Shown: positions 33,951 through 41,710, counted from the stretch's first letter. The stretch is DNA of 64,000 bases from DASQFQ01 sp963805525 (GCA_963805525.1 CAWDUT010000006.1:1674001-1738000); one strand, 5' to 3'. Translations and numbers: made by a program. Notes: generated from the letters alone by a model not told the origin.

Positions 33951-34147
33951 GCCCGCGGGTCGACGAGCTCCTCGAGGCCGCCGTCAACGCCTACGAGGAC
34001 ATGATCGGCAGGGCCTGCGACCTGCAGCGGACGCTCGCCCACGCGCTGCCCGGTCCGGCGCGCTCGCTCCTGAACACGACCGCGGACCTGACCCGGGACA
34101 TCGGCGCCGTCCAGCTCTCGGGCGCGCGCTGGCTGCTCGACTCATGA
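33947..34147 (+). CDS. Small helical protein of the PHA operon
   Basis: 66 residues, starting with GTG on a GTGA overlap and ending in an ATGA overlap with the hydrolase gene. It would be skipped by length cut-offs. The sequence (VDELLEAAVNAYEDMIGRAC then DLTRDIGAVQLSGARWLLDS) is predicted as two or three amphipathic helices without Cys pairs or a signal peptide. Position in a PHA operon and helical make-up suggest a phasin-like granule protein, but I recognise no family. Confidence 0.7.
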   Translation: MSPRVDELLEAAVNAYEDMIGRACDLQRTLAHALPGPARSLLNTTADLTRDIGAVQLSGARWLLDS

Positions 34148-34920
34148 CGACGCTGCACTGGGAAAGCGTCGGCTCGGGTGAGCCCGTGCTGATGATCATG
34201 GGCCTGGGGCTCAGCGGGGGCGCCTGGTGGCGCACCGTCCCGGTGCTGTCGCGGTCGCTTCGCGTCATCACCTTCGACAACCGCGGCGTCGGCCGGTCGC
34301 CCGCGCGCTCGCACAGCTACACGATGGAGGCGATGGCCGACGACGCCGTCTCGGTCCTCGACGCGGCCGGCGTCGAGCGGGCGCACGTGTACGGCTTCTC
34401 GCTGGGTGGCATGGTGGCGCAGCAGCTCGCGCTCCGGCACGCCGACCGGGTGCGCTCGCTCGTGCTGGGAGCGACGCACCCCGGCGGCCCGCGCGCGGCG
34501 CGGCCGAGCGCCGACGTGCTCGCCTTCTTCCGCCGCCGGGCGAGCATGACGGCCAAGGACGCGGCGCGCGCGTCGGTGCCGTTCAACTACGGGCCGCGCT
34601 GCCGGCGCGAGCACAAGGACCGCATCGCGGAGGACATCCGGCGCCGGCTCGCACACCCGTTCCCCGAGCAGGCCTATCGCGCGCAGATGGTTGCCGCCGC
34701 GCTGCACAACTGCTATCGCCGGGTGCAGCGCATCGAGGCGCCGACGCTCGTCGTGCACGGTCGTCACGACCGCATGGTCCCGGTCGCCAACGCCCAGATC
34801 CTCGCCGAGCGGATCCCCCGCGCCGAGCTGCGGGTCCTGGACGAGGCCGGTCATCTGTACTCGACCGAGCAGCCCGAGGTCGACGAGGAGATCGCGCGGT
34901 TCTTCGAGGGGGCGGCATGA
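34144..34920 (+). CDS. Alpha/beta hydrolase
   Basis: 258 residues. The oxyanion strand is LMIMGLGLSG, the nucleophile elbow GFSLGG (Ser at about 84), the acid Asp in GRHDRMVP and the base His in EAGHLYSTEQP. It resembles enol-lactone hydrolases and esterases such as those that cut hydroxyalkanoate oligomers. In this operon an intracellular PHA depolymerase or oligomer hydrolase is possible; equally it could open a lactone intermediate. Both ends overlap neighbours by 4 bp. Confidence 0.88.
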   Translation: MTTLHWESVGSGEPVLMIMGLGLSGGAWWRTVPVLSRSLRVITFDNRGVGRSPARSHSYTMEAMADDAVSVLDAAGVERAHVYGFSLGGMVAQQLALRHADRVRSLVLGATHPGGPRAARPSADVLAFFRRRASMTAKDAARASVPFNYGPRCRREHKDRIAEDIRRRLAHPFPEQAYRAQMVAAALHNCYRRVQRIEAPTLVVHGRHDRMVPVANAQILAERIPRAELRVLDEAGHLYSTEQPEVDEEIARFFEGAA

Positions 34921-36428
34921 AGGACCTCCGCGTTGCCGACGTCATCCGCCGCCACGCGAGCGAGCGCCCGCAGGCGGTGGCGCTCCGGCACGGCGCGCGC
35001 GAGCTCAGCTACGCGGAGCTCGACGAGCGCTCGAACCGGCTCGCCCAGGCGCTGCTGGCGCAGGGGGTGGGGGCGGGGACCCGTGTCGCCTATCTCGACC
35101 GCTCGTCTCCGGAGGTGGTCGAGCTGCTGTTCGCCGCGAGCAAGGTCGGCGCGGTGCTCGTCCCGCTCAACTGGCGGCTGGCGGTGCCGGAGCTCGCCGC
35201 CGTTCTGGCGGACTCCGAGGCGCCCGTGCTGATCGCGGGGCCCGCCTTCCGCGAGGTCGCCGAGCACGTGCGCCCGCCGGCGCTGATCGTGGTGGGGGAG
35301 GAGTACGAGCGCTGGATCGAGGCGCACGAGCCGCGCGACCCGGGCGGCCGCGGCGAGGCCGCCGACGTGATCGTGCAGATGTACACGTCCGGGACGACGG
35401 GCGTCCCCAAGGGCGTGCTCACCACGCACGGCAACCTTGCCGTCACTGCGCAGACCTCTCTGCGATGGGCGTTCGACGAACGCTCCGTGAGCCTGACGCC
35501 GCTCCCGATGTTCCACATCGGCGGGATCGGCTGGGCGTATTGCGGGCTCTGGCATGGTGCGACGACTGTCCTGGTCAGCGACTTCGATGCCGCGAAGGTC
35601 CTCGACGTCATCGAGCACCAGCGCGTGACCAACGCCGTGCTCGTCCCGACGATGCTCCAGCTGCTCACGGCCGTGCCGGGAGCGGCTGAGCGCGACTACT
35701 CGGCCCTGCGCTCGATCGCCTACGGCGCGGCGCCGATCACGACGCCGGTCCTCAAGGCGTCGCTGCGGACGTTCGGCTGCGCGCTGTTCGGGCTCTACGG
35801 GTTGACGGAGACCACCGGCGGCGTGATCGCGCTCGAACCCGAGGACCACGATCCCGGCGGCCCGCGCGAACACCTGCTCCGGTCCGCCGGCCGGCCGTAC
35901 CCGTGGGTGGAGCTCAAGATCGTCGATCCGGTGAGCGCGGAGGCGCTGCCGCCGCGCTCGGTCGGCGAGGTCTGGCTCCGTGGGCCGAACGTCACGCCCG
36001 GCTACTTCAACCGGCCCGCCGAGACCGCCGCGGCGCTCGCGCCCGACGGCTGGCTGCGCACCGGCGACGGAGGCTACGTCGACGAAGAGGGCTACCTGTT
36101 CCTCACCGACCGGATCAAGGACATGATCGTCAGCGGCGGCGAGAACGTCTATCCCGTCGAGGTGGAGGAGGCGCTCGCTCAGCACGCCGACGTCGCCGAC
36201 GTGGCGGTCATCGGGGTGCCCGACGGGCACTGGGGCGAGGCGGTCAAGGCACTGGTCGTCCCGCGGCCCGGCGCGCAGCCGGCCGCGGAGGACCTGATCG
36301 CGTTCGCGCGCGAGCGGCTCGCCGGCTACAAGCTGCCGCGGTCGGTCGAGTTCGTCGACGAGTTCCCGCGCACGCCCAGCGGCAAGGTGCTGAAGCGCGA
36401 GCTCCGCCGGCTTCACGCTGTTGCATGA
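34917..36428 (+). CDS. Acyl-CoA synthetase (AMP-forming, long/medium-chain type)
   Basis: 503 residues with all ANL motifs: MYTSGTTGVPKG (P-loop), GLYGLTETTGG, GWLRTGDGGYVDEEG, DRIKDMIVSGGENVYP and the final lysine in PRTPSGKVLKREL. It makes acyl-CoA from a free acid and ATP, giving substrate for the synthase or for beta-oxidation. It is the last gene of the five-fold overlapping PHA operon; its stop codon TGA is the first three bases of the operator before the phasin gene. Confidence 0.92.
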   Translation: MKDLRVADVIRRHASERPQAVALRHGARELSYAELDERSNRLAQALLAQGVGAGTRVAYLDRSSPEVVELLFAASKVGAVLVPLNWRLAVPELAAVLADSEAPVLIAGPAFREVAEHVRPPALIVVGEEYERWIEAHEPRDPGGRGEAADVIVQMYTSGTTGVPKGVLTTHGNLAVTAQTSLRWAFDERSVSLTPLPMFHIGGIGWAYCGLWHGATTVLVSDFDAAKVLDVIEHQRVTNAVLVPTMLQLLTAVPGAAERDYSALRSIAYGAAPITTPVLKASLRTFGCALFGLYGLTETTGGVIALEPEDHDPGGPREHLLRSAGRPYPWVELKIVDPVSAEALPPRSVGEVWLRGPNVTPGYFNRPAETAAALAPDGWLRTGDGGYVDEEGYLFLTDRIKDMIVSGGENVYPVEVEEALAQHADVADVAVIGVPDGHWGEAVKALVVPRPGAQPAAEDLIAFARERLAGYKLPRSVEFVDEFPRTPSGKVLKRELRRLHAVA

Positions 36429-36475
36429 ACTGAAGTCAGATTGACATTAGCTGGAGCGCTTGCTAACTTGCTAAC
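36426..36475 (+). promoter_or_regulatory. Phasin promoter with operator and tandem TTGCTAAC repeat
   Basis: TGAACTGAAGTCA (36426-36438) lies 2 bp before TTGACA (36441-36446); TAACTT (36464-36469) is 17 bp further on. TTGCTAAC is repeated twice without a gap at 36460-36475, over the -10 box and start point. The repeat is a good candidate site for a second regulator, most naturally the convergent XRE protein. Two inputs on one promoter are inferred. Confidence 0.65.
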
Positions 36476-36512
36476 GCAGTCGCTACCAACCCAGTCCCGA
36501 AAGGCAGCCGCA

Positions 36513-36794
36513 ATGCCCACGCAGACCAGGACCACCCCCGTCACCGAGAGCATCGACGCCGCTGCCGAGCGCGTCACCGAGCTCAACGAGAAGGCCGTCG
36601 CGAACGGCAAGAAGGCCAGCGCGGCCATCCTCGAAACCTACGAGAAGGCCGTCGTGTCGTTCACCGAGTCCTACGAGAAGGCGGCGGGCACGACCAAGGT
36701 CGACTGGATCGCCAGCACGGCTGCGGCGCAGGCCGATTTCACGCGCGAGATCGCGAAGGCGTACACCGGCGCCGCGCGCGAGCTCGTCTCCTGA
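36513..36794 (+). CDS. Phasin-like granule-associated protein
   Basis: 93 residues, hydrophilic and helical: ITESIDAAAERV-like start, then YEKAVVSFTESYEKAA repeats of the YEKA type and DFTREIAKAYTGAARELVS. Lys/Glu/Ala-rich helices without Cys are usual for phasins, which coat PHA granules and limit their size. AAAGG lies eight bases before ATG 36513. It has its own promoter carrying the regional operator and is followed by a strong hairpin. Phasin families are variable, so the call leans on context. Confidence 0.75.
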   Translation: MPTQTRTTPVTESIDAAAERVTELNEKAVANGKKASAAILETYEKAVVSFTESYEKAAGTTKVDWIASTAAAQADFTREIAKAYTGAARELVS

Positions 36795-36812
36795 GTCCTC
36801 TCCCCGAGCCGG

Positions 36813-36840
36813 CGGTCGCGGCGCTCCGGCGCCGCGACCG
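36813..36840. terminator. Perfect 12-bp hairpin between phasin and XRE genes
   Basis: CGGTCGCGGCGC, loop TCCG, GCGCCGCGACCG. The stem is perfect and ends one base before the stop codon of the XRE gene. It lies between convergent genes, so it can end transcripts from both sides. There is no U-tract, as is common in high-GC actinobacteria. Confidence 0.75.
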
Positions 36841-37191
36841 TCAGCGCCCGGTACGCCCCCGGTCGACGAGCACGTTGTAGACCCCGATCAGCGCCTGGCG
36901 CTGCCGCGCCGTAAGCTTCGGGTCCGCCCGGATCGCGGCCACGACCGCGGGCTCGCCGCCCTCATCCGCGGCGCCGTCAGGCCGGCGGCCGCCGTGCTCC
37001 TGCAGCGCGTCCGCCGACAGCTGCAGGTTCTGCGCGATCGCGTCGAGCACCTTCTCCGACGGGTCCCGAAGCCCGCGCTCGATCTGCGACAGGTACGGAT
37101 TGGAGATGCCGACGAGGTCGGCCAGCTGACGCATGGAGAGCTCCTGGAGTTCGCGCTGGCGGCGGATGAACTCACCGAGGGGCGAGGTCAT
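36841..37191 (-). CDS. XRE-family regulator, probable phasin/PHA regulator
   Basis: 116 residues. The HTH is in residues 8-62 (MRQLADLVGISNPYLSQIERG), followed by an acidic linker and a short C-terminal helical part (LTARQRQALIGVYNVLV). XRE proteins next to phasins in actinobacteria are thought to sense the granule surface. It is convergent with the phasin gene, and a tandem repeat over that promoter could be its site. A GGTCC-N6-GGACC palindrome lies 17 bp before its own ATG. Confidence 0.85.
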   Translation of the reverse strand: MTSPLGEFIRRQRELQELSMRQLADLVGISNPYLSQIERGLRDPSEKVLDAIAQNLQLSADALQEHGGRRPDGAADEGGEPAVVAAIRADPKLTARQRQALIGVYNVLVDRGRTGR

Positions 37192-37207
37192 GCGCGCGAG
37201 GGGACGA

Positions 37208-37223
37208 GGTCCATGCCTGGACC
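37208..37223. promoter_or_regulatory. GGTCC-N6-GGACC palindrome before the XRE gene
   Basis: GGTCCATGCCTGGACC is a 16-bp inverted repeat, 17 bp upstream of the XRE start. Autoregulation is a reasonable guess. Confidence 0.45.
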
Positions 37224-37256
37224 CTAGTACCGACGTGGGGCCGTCGCACGCTCACG

Positions 37257-37294
37257 TTGCCGCAAATTGAACTCGGTTCAGGTAGAATTGAGTG
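37257..37294 (+). promoter_or_regulatory. Leaderless promoter with TGAAC-TCG-GTTCA palindrome
   Basis: TAGAAT (37283-37288) is a good -10 box only six bases before ATG 37295, so the mRNA is probably leaderless. TGAACTCGGTTCA (37268-37280) is a perfect 5-3-5 palindrome made of the TGAAC half-site seen in the regional motif. A TTGCCG 20 bp before the -10 is a weak -35. Confidence 0.55.
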
Positions 37295-38323
37295 ATGCGC
37301 GCCTACCGCTTGATCGGTGCAGGTCGTGCCGAGGTCGTCGCCGTGCCGCGCCCGGAACCGGGGCCGGGGGAGGTCCTGCTGCGCGTGCTGGCGGCGGGCG
37401 TGTGCCGGACGGACCTCGCCCTCCTGCGCAGCGGAGGCAACGGGCTCGAGCTGCCCGTGACGCTGGGGCACGAGGTCGTGGGCGAGGTGATGGCGCTCGG
37501 CGACGGCGTAGCCGGTCTAGCGTCCGGGACCGTGGTGGCGGTCTACGAACTCCTCGGCTGTGGCCGCTGCTCCGCGTGCGCGCGGGGGCAGGACAACGTC
37601 TGCCGGGACGTCATCCCCGGGGCGATCGGCATCACGCGCGACGGCGGCATGGCCGAGCACGTCGTCGCGCCGGCGCGCAATCTCGTGGCGCTCGGCGACG
37701 TCGATCCCGTCCACGCCGCGCCGCTGACGGATGCCGGCATGACCGCGCTGCACGCTGTCGAGCGCGGACGGTCGGAGCTCGAACCGGGGGCGACGGCCGT
37801 GGTCGTCGGCATCGGCGGCCTGGGCCACCTCGCCGTGCAGTTCGTGCGCGCCACGTCCAGGGTTCGCGTCATCGCCGTCGACGTCGATCGCGCACGGCTG
37901 GACTTCGCCGCTGGAATCGGCGCCGACGACGGCGTCCTCACGGGGCCAGGCGCTGCGGAGGGCATCCTCGAGGCGAACGGCGGTCGCAAGGTCGACGTCG
38001 TCTTCGACTTCGTCGGCGCGCAGGCGAGCCTTGACCTAGCCGCGCAGGTCACCGGACGCGGGGGCGCGATCGTCGTGACCGGTGGGGGCGGCGGCCGGCT
38101 GTCGATCACCGCGCAGATGGGAGCCGGCGGATCGCCAGACCGCGAGATCGCGATCGTGCACACGTTCGGTGGCACCCGCGAGGATCTGATGCAGGCGCTC
38201 GCGCTCGCCGAGGCCGGCCGGGTCCAGACCCACGTCGAGGCCTACGACCTCGAGGAGGCGGGCCGGGTGCTGGCCGACCTCGACGCCGGCAACGTGCTCG
38301 GGCGCGCCGTGCTGGTGCCGTGA
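37295..38323 (+). CDS. Zinc-dependent alcohol dehydrogenase (MDR family)
   Basis: 342 residues. Catalytic-zinc motif GVCRTDLALL with LGHEVVGEV; structural-zinc cysteines in GCGRCSACARGQ and NVCRD; cofactor site GIGGLGHLAVQ. It resembles the enzyme at 30912-31949. ATG 37295 (or GTG 37292) follows a -10 box at leaderless distance. It is the last clearly catabolic gene before the low-density region. Confidence 0.9.
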   Translation: MRAYRLIGAGRAEVVAVPRPEPGPGEVLLRVLAAGVCRTDLALLRSGGNGLELPVTLGHEVVGEVMALGDGVAGLASGTVVAVYELLGCGRCSACARGQDNVCRDVIPGAIGITRDGGMAEHVVAPARNLVALGDVDPVHAAPLTDAGMTALHAVERGRSELEPGATAVVVGIGGLGHLAVQFVRATSRVRVIAVDVDRARLDFAAGIGADDGVLTGPGAAEGILEANGGRKVDVVFDFVGAQASLDLAAQVTGRGGAIVVTGGGGGRLSITAQMGAGGSPDREIAIVHTFGGTREDLMQALALAEAGRVQTHVEAYDLEEAGRVLADLDAGNVLGRAVLVP

Positions 38324-38882
38324 CCACGGACCTCCGCGGGGTCTCGAGTGGATCGCGCTCACGGGGATCAATCCGGGGAACAAATTGAGCGCAACCCATC
38401 CCAACTCGGAGCAACTCAAGCCGCTCTAACGCTGCCGAAATACAGTCGGTAGCCAGAACCTTCCGGCTGGGGGCCGGGCGGTCGCAGGTTCAAATCCTGT
38501 CTCCCCGACTCGAAGTTCCTGCTAATCGCATTATTCTTGTCAGCGGGGCATTGGCCGTACGGGGGTTCAATTGGGACCCCCTAGGTCCAAGTTCTGCAAT
38601 CGGGCGAGAAACGGTGGATGGCGCGGTAGCGTCGAATCTGCGCGATTGTGCGCACCCGGTCCATTCGCGCACGAACGCGCACATTCAATCGCGGCGATTC
38701 CTCGGCTCGCGTTGGTCTGCATGACGCCCACGGCGGCTCAGCGAAACCCGGGGAAGGCGGTCGACGAGCGGCACGATGAAGGATGAAGTCGGGCCCGCGG
38801 GCGCCATCCGTGACGCATCCCAAGCGGGCTCCACTCCGCGCTCGTAGGTAGTTGAGGATCCGGACGCCGGCCGCCGCGCCCG
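38324..38882. other. Non-coding junction region
   Basis: About 560 bases with no convincing gene. It holds the tRNA-Pro 3' fragment and, around 38510-38560, a stretch poorer in GC than its surroundings. Short frames exist on both strands but lack ribosome sites. I looked for an integrase or its remnant here and did not find one. Confidence 0.6.
38462..38508 (+). other. 3' half of tRNA-Pro (anticodon GGG), possible attachment site
   Basis: TCCGG, loop CTGGGGG with anticodon GGG, and CCGGG form the anticodon arm (38462-38478). CGGTC is the variable region, GCAGG/TTCAAAT/CCTGT the T arm (38484-38500), CTCCCCG the 3' acceptor strand and A the discriminator. The matching CGGGGAG 5' acceptor strand and a proper D arm are missing upstream, so this is not a working tRNA. 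Such 3' halves are left when elements integrate at tRNA genes. Confidence 0.75.
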
Positions 38883-39086
38883 CTATCTCGGGCGGGCGGG
38901 CTTGCGGCCCACTGTGCGCCATGCCGTCAAGGCTCGACCAGCGGGAGAATTCGGCTGGTCGGCACTGCGGCCGCGCGCCATGATCTCGAGGACGCGTTGG
39001 TTCACGCGCCGCTGAGCATGGTGCGAGACGGTGCCGAGCTTCTGCTTCGAACGAGCGTGCTTCCTGCGTTCCGGCCTTGAAGGCAT
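38883..39086 (-). CDS. Small basic hypothetical protein
   Basis: 67 residues, about one quarter Arg/Lys, without hydrophobic stretch or Cys pair. The support is the ribosome site AAAGGA six bases before ATG 39086, one of the best in this region, and codon positions rich in GC. N-terminus MPSRPERRKHARSKQKLG. A nucleic-acid-binding role is possible from charge alone; I do not recognise a family. Confidence 0.5.
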   Translation of the reverse strand: MPSRPERRKHARSKQKLGTVSHHAQRRVNQRVLEIMARGRSADQPNSPAGRALTAWRTVGRKPARPR

Positions 39087-39462
39087 CGTGTGTCCTTTCT
39101 TGGTCCGTGACCAGCCGCCGGGGCGGTCGGAGCGGAGTGCCGGCGAGGTACTGGCTCCACAGTCGCCCCCGTCGCCGTTAGTGCGTGACCTCGTCGCGTG
39201 GGTTCGCTCGTCGGTGTACTGCGCGCTTCGGCCGGGAGTGTTGGCCGCGGAGCCAGCCTCCCGTGCACACTACTCCCCGGCACGCCCAGTTACGAGCGGA
39301 GGTGCGAACGCGGGCATCGCGCACGAAATCCCGCAGTTTGGGCGACCGCCGGCCTCGCGCTCCTGGCGGCGGGGGGCGCGGGTCTGCCAGTGTTGAGTTC
39401 CTCGACCGTCGGCGCCGGCGCGGACCCTCCGGGTACGTGGCGCGACGAGCAGGAGGTGGCGG
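39087..39462. other. Intergenic region without clear gene
   Basis: 375 bases between two small genes. A plus-strand frame through 39330-39430 contains a hydrophobic run (ATAGLALLAAGGAGLPVL) like a single membrane helix, but it has no start signal and overlaps the next gene out of frame. I see nothing else. Confidence 0.4.
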
Positions 39463-39732
39463 ATGACCACCCTCAACAGCCTCGGCAGTGCAGAGCCGGA
39501 GCCGTCCGAAGTCGCTCACGCGTCGCTGGCGATGGCCGACTATGACGCGAAGGGCGGCAATTACGCAGCGGCGCTTGACTGGCTGGCGGTCGCCGCGCAG
39601 TTTCGCGTGCTGACTCAGGAATATCGCCACAAGAAGGTCGCTTGGGAGGGTGCGCTGGAGCCGCCCGACTGCGCCTCGCCGTCGGCGCTCGCGTGCGCTG
39701 GCGTGGTCAGGCGACGGGCGGGGCGCCGCTAG
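39463..39732 (+). CDS. Small hypothetical protein
   Basis: 89 residues. The start is well supported by AGGAGGTG four to five bases before ATG 39463. Residues 20-60 (ASLAMADYDAKGGNYAAALD and on to RHKKVAW) look like a helical hairpin of TPR type; the C-terminus is basic and low in complexity, so the true end may be eroded. No family recognised. Confidence 0.5.
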   Translation: MTTLNSLGSAEPEPSEVAHASLAMADYDAKGGNYAAALDWLAVAAQFRVLTQEYRHKKVAWEGALEPPDCASPSALACAGVVRRRAGRR

Positions 39733-40157
39733 GGCGTCGCGAGAACCTGCGCATGGCGTCGCGGGCCCGGCCGGCCGGGGCAGACAAGCCGGCGGCGTCT
39801 TCGCTGAGCTCGTCTGACATGGCCTGGGCGCGCAGGTCGCTTCGCGTTTGCTTCAGCCCAGCGAGCGGAAAGGCGCCTTGACCGGCGACGGTGGCCGGCC
39901 GTTCGCAAAGACCCGTCTCGGCGGGTCGCACACCGCGGCTGGTGTCAGATAATCGGTCGAGGCGCTTACTGAGGCGTGGGCGCGGGCGCGAGGGGTAAGG
40001 TTATTGCCGAGAGGGAGCCTTGCCATCACGCGGCCCTGGGCAGGCAGGTCAGTTCCGGTCGGGGACGCGGGCGGTGATCCTCCGCACATACGCTGAACAC
40101 TTCTCGTGGTACGGCTGTTGAGCCGGACGACGGAGAGGGGTTCTGGAGGCGGCCCCG
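39733..40157. other. Intergenic region without clear gene
   Basis: 425 bases. A minus-strand frame of 74 codons spans 39707-39931 but lacks a ribosome site. AAGGTTATTGCC near 39998 is relatively AT-rich and could be part of a promoter for the ATPase gene at 40158. Nothing else can be supported. Confidence 0.4.
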
Positions 40158-40931
40158 ATGCAGCCAGACCAGGCAGGACCGACGAACGGCCGACGAGCGT
40201 CGACCGCCCCAAGGGTTCGCGAGGTCACGGGGAATGAGGGGTTGCAGGCGACCTGCCGGCGCCAAGCGCGCGTGATCGAGGCGCTGAGTGAGGCGGTGTC
40301 GGTCTTGCGCTGCGGAGCGGCGGCGCTGAAGGCCGAGAATGCCGACCTGCGCGCCGCAAACGACCGGGTCCGCAATCGCGTCGGCGGTTCTGCGCGTGCG
40401 AGGGGCCGCAGCGGCGTCTCGGAAGCCGTCGAGGTGCCGCTGGCGCTGGATGTGGCGGCACCCGCGGCGGCGCGCGTCGTGGTCGCCGACTGTCTGCGCG
40501 GCCGGGTCGCTGCATCCGTGCTCGCCGACGCGCAGTTGGTCATGTCGGAGCTGGTCTCCAACAGCGTGGCTCATAGCGGCGTGTCCGCCGCCGGCGTCGT
40601 GGCAGTGCGGGTCCGCCTCACGAGCACCATGGTCCGCCTCGAGGTCGAGGATCCCGGGCGCGGTGGCGAGATCGCTCCGCGGTCCCCAGATCCGAAGCGC
40701 GGCGGCGGCTTCGGTCTGGGCATCGTGCGCGCGCTCAGTGAACGCTGGGGGCTCGAGCGCGTGGTCGCGGGCGGAACTCGTGTCTGGGCGCAGCTGCCAC
40801 GCGCACCGCAGACCGCAGCGCCATCCCCAGAGCCATCCGGCCTCGCGGTGACTGCCGATACTCGAAGCCGCAAGCCAAGCAGCGGGCGAACGGCCACGCG
40901 CCGGCGGGCGCCCGCGGAAGGAACCGCATGA
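40158..40931 (+). CDS. Anti-sigma-factor-like ATP-binding protein (HATPase_c_2, RsbW type)
   Basis: 257 residues. An N-terminal coiled coil (about 28-75, CRRQARVIEALSEAVSVL and ALKAENADLRAANDRV) precedes a GHKL ATPase domain: N box LVMSELVSNSVAHSG at about 127-141, G1 box VEDPGRGG, G2 box GGFGLGIVRALSERWG. This is the serine-kinase/anti-sigma domain used in partner switching. The C-terminal 40 residues are a basic tail. GGAGG eight bases upstream supports ATG 40158. The 4-bp overlap couples it to the DUF2188 gene. No sigma factor or antagonist is adjacent, so the partner is unknown. Confidence 0.85.
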   Translation: MQPDQAGPTNGRRASTAPRVREVTGNEGLQATCRRQARVIEALSEAVSVLRCGAAALKAENADLRAANDRVRNRVGGSARARGRSGVSEAVEVPLALDVAAPAAARVVVADCLRGRVAASVLADAQLVMSELVSNSVAHSGVSAAGVVAVRVRLTSTMVRLEVEDPGRGGEIAPRSPDPKRGGGFGLGIVRALSERWGLERVVAGGTRVWAQLPRAPQTAAPSPEPSGLAVTADTRSRKPSSGRTATRRRAPAEGTA

Positions 40932-41197
40932 CCGAGGTGCACGTCATTCCCGACGACCGGAGCACGTGGCGGGTCTATGACGCCGACACGGCCGCGCCAC
41001 TGTCAGAGCACACGAACGCCACCGAAGCCGAGCTCGCCGCGCGGGCGCACGCGCAAGAGCGAGACCTCGAGCGGGTCGTGGTCCACGACCGCTACAACCG
41101 CATGCACGACGCCGCCCGTCCGCCGGCGGGGGTCTCGGCGCGCGACCACCGCGCCCGCGCGCGACAGCTGGCGCTCGCCCTCGAACGCACGCGCTAG
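40928..41197 (+). CDS. DUF2188-like small protein
   Basis: 89 residues. EVHVIPDDRSTWRVYDADTA, then a TEAELAARAHAQ helix and VVVHDRYNRMHD follow the DUF2188 pattern (HV-x-P, W-x-V, EA-x3-A, HdrxGxI). The function of the family is unknown. Starts on an ATGA overlap with the ATPase gene and ends with a 4-bp overlap on the convergent DUF2294 gene. Confidence 0.7.
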   Translation: MTEVHVIPDDRSTWRVYDADTAAPLSEHTNATEAELAARAHAQERDLERVVVHDRYNRMHDAARPPAGVSARDHRARARQLALALERTR

Positions 41198-41577
41198 CGG
41201 CGGGTCTGTTGCGCGGCGGGCGGCAGCGGTTCGAGCACGAAGACCTCGACGGCGAGGTCGGGGTCGATGTGGTTGTCGCTCATGAAACCGATCACCTTGC
41301 GTCCGGTCAGCTCCTCGATCTCGCGGCTGACGTCGGCTTGCATGACGCTCTGCCAGCGTCGGCGCAGATCGAGCACCGCGTGGCCCTCGCCGGCGTCGGC
41401 GAGCGTCTGCTCGCCGCGCGTGAGGCTGTCCTGCAGCACCACGAAGATCCCGTTGTCGCCGATCGTGGTCCGGGCCTTGGTCGGGCCGCGGCCGGTCGTG
41501 CGCGCGAGCGCCCCGACGACGGTCGTCGAGATCCTCGCCGCGAGCTCTCCGTCATACCACGCAGTGGGGCCGCTCAC
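41194..41577 (-). CDS. DUF2294 (MpsC-like) protein
   Basis: 127 residues. GRGPTKARTTIGDNGIFVVL at about 29-48, QDSLTRGEQTLADAGEG, and EIEELTGRKVIGFMSDNHID are the family landmarks. DUF2294 proteins include MpsC, linked to a cation/bicarbonate transport system in staphylococci, but stand-alone copies like this have no known role. Convergent with the DUF2188 gene; the two proteins co-occur here as a small unexplained cluster. Confidence 0.75.
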   Translation of the reverse strand: MSGPTAWYDGELAARISTTVVGALARTTGRGPTKARTTIGDNGIFVVLQDSLTRGEQTLADAGEGHAVLDLRRRWQSVMQADVSREIEELTGRKVIGFMSDNHIDPDLAVEVFVLEPLPPAAQQTRR

Positions 41578-41710
41578 GGCCGTCCTCCGCGGCGCTTGGC
41601 GAGGGCCGAGTTCTTCATGGCTGCGACGCTACCGCCATGTTCGACGTGAGCCATCGGCGGCAACTGCTGCGCCCTGGGGCGTAGTTCTCCACATCTCGGG
41701 TCGCACGGGC

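Noticed and set aside
38324..39086. Integrase gene next to the tRNA-Pro fragment
   Set aside because: Both strands were read for tyrosine-recombinase motifs (R..HxxR..Y); none were found in the window.
39198..39545. 115-codon plus-strand frame with a hydrophobic segment
   Set aside because: Overlaps out of frame the better supported small gene at 39463, which has a strong ribosome site.
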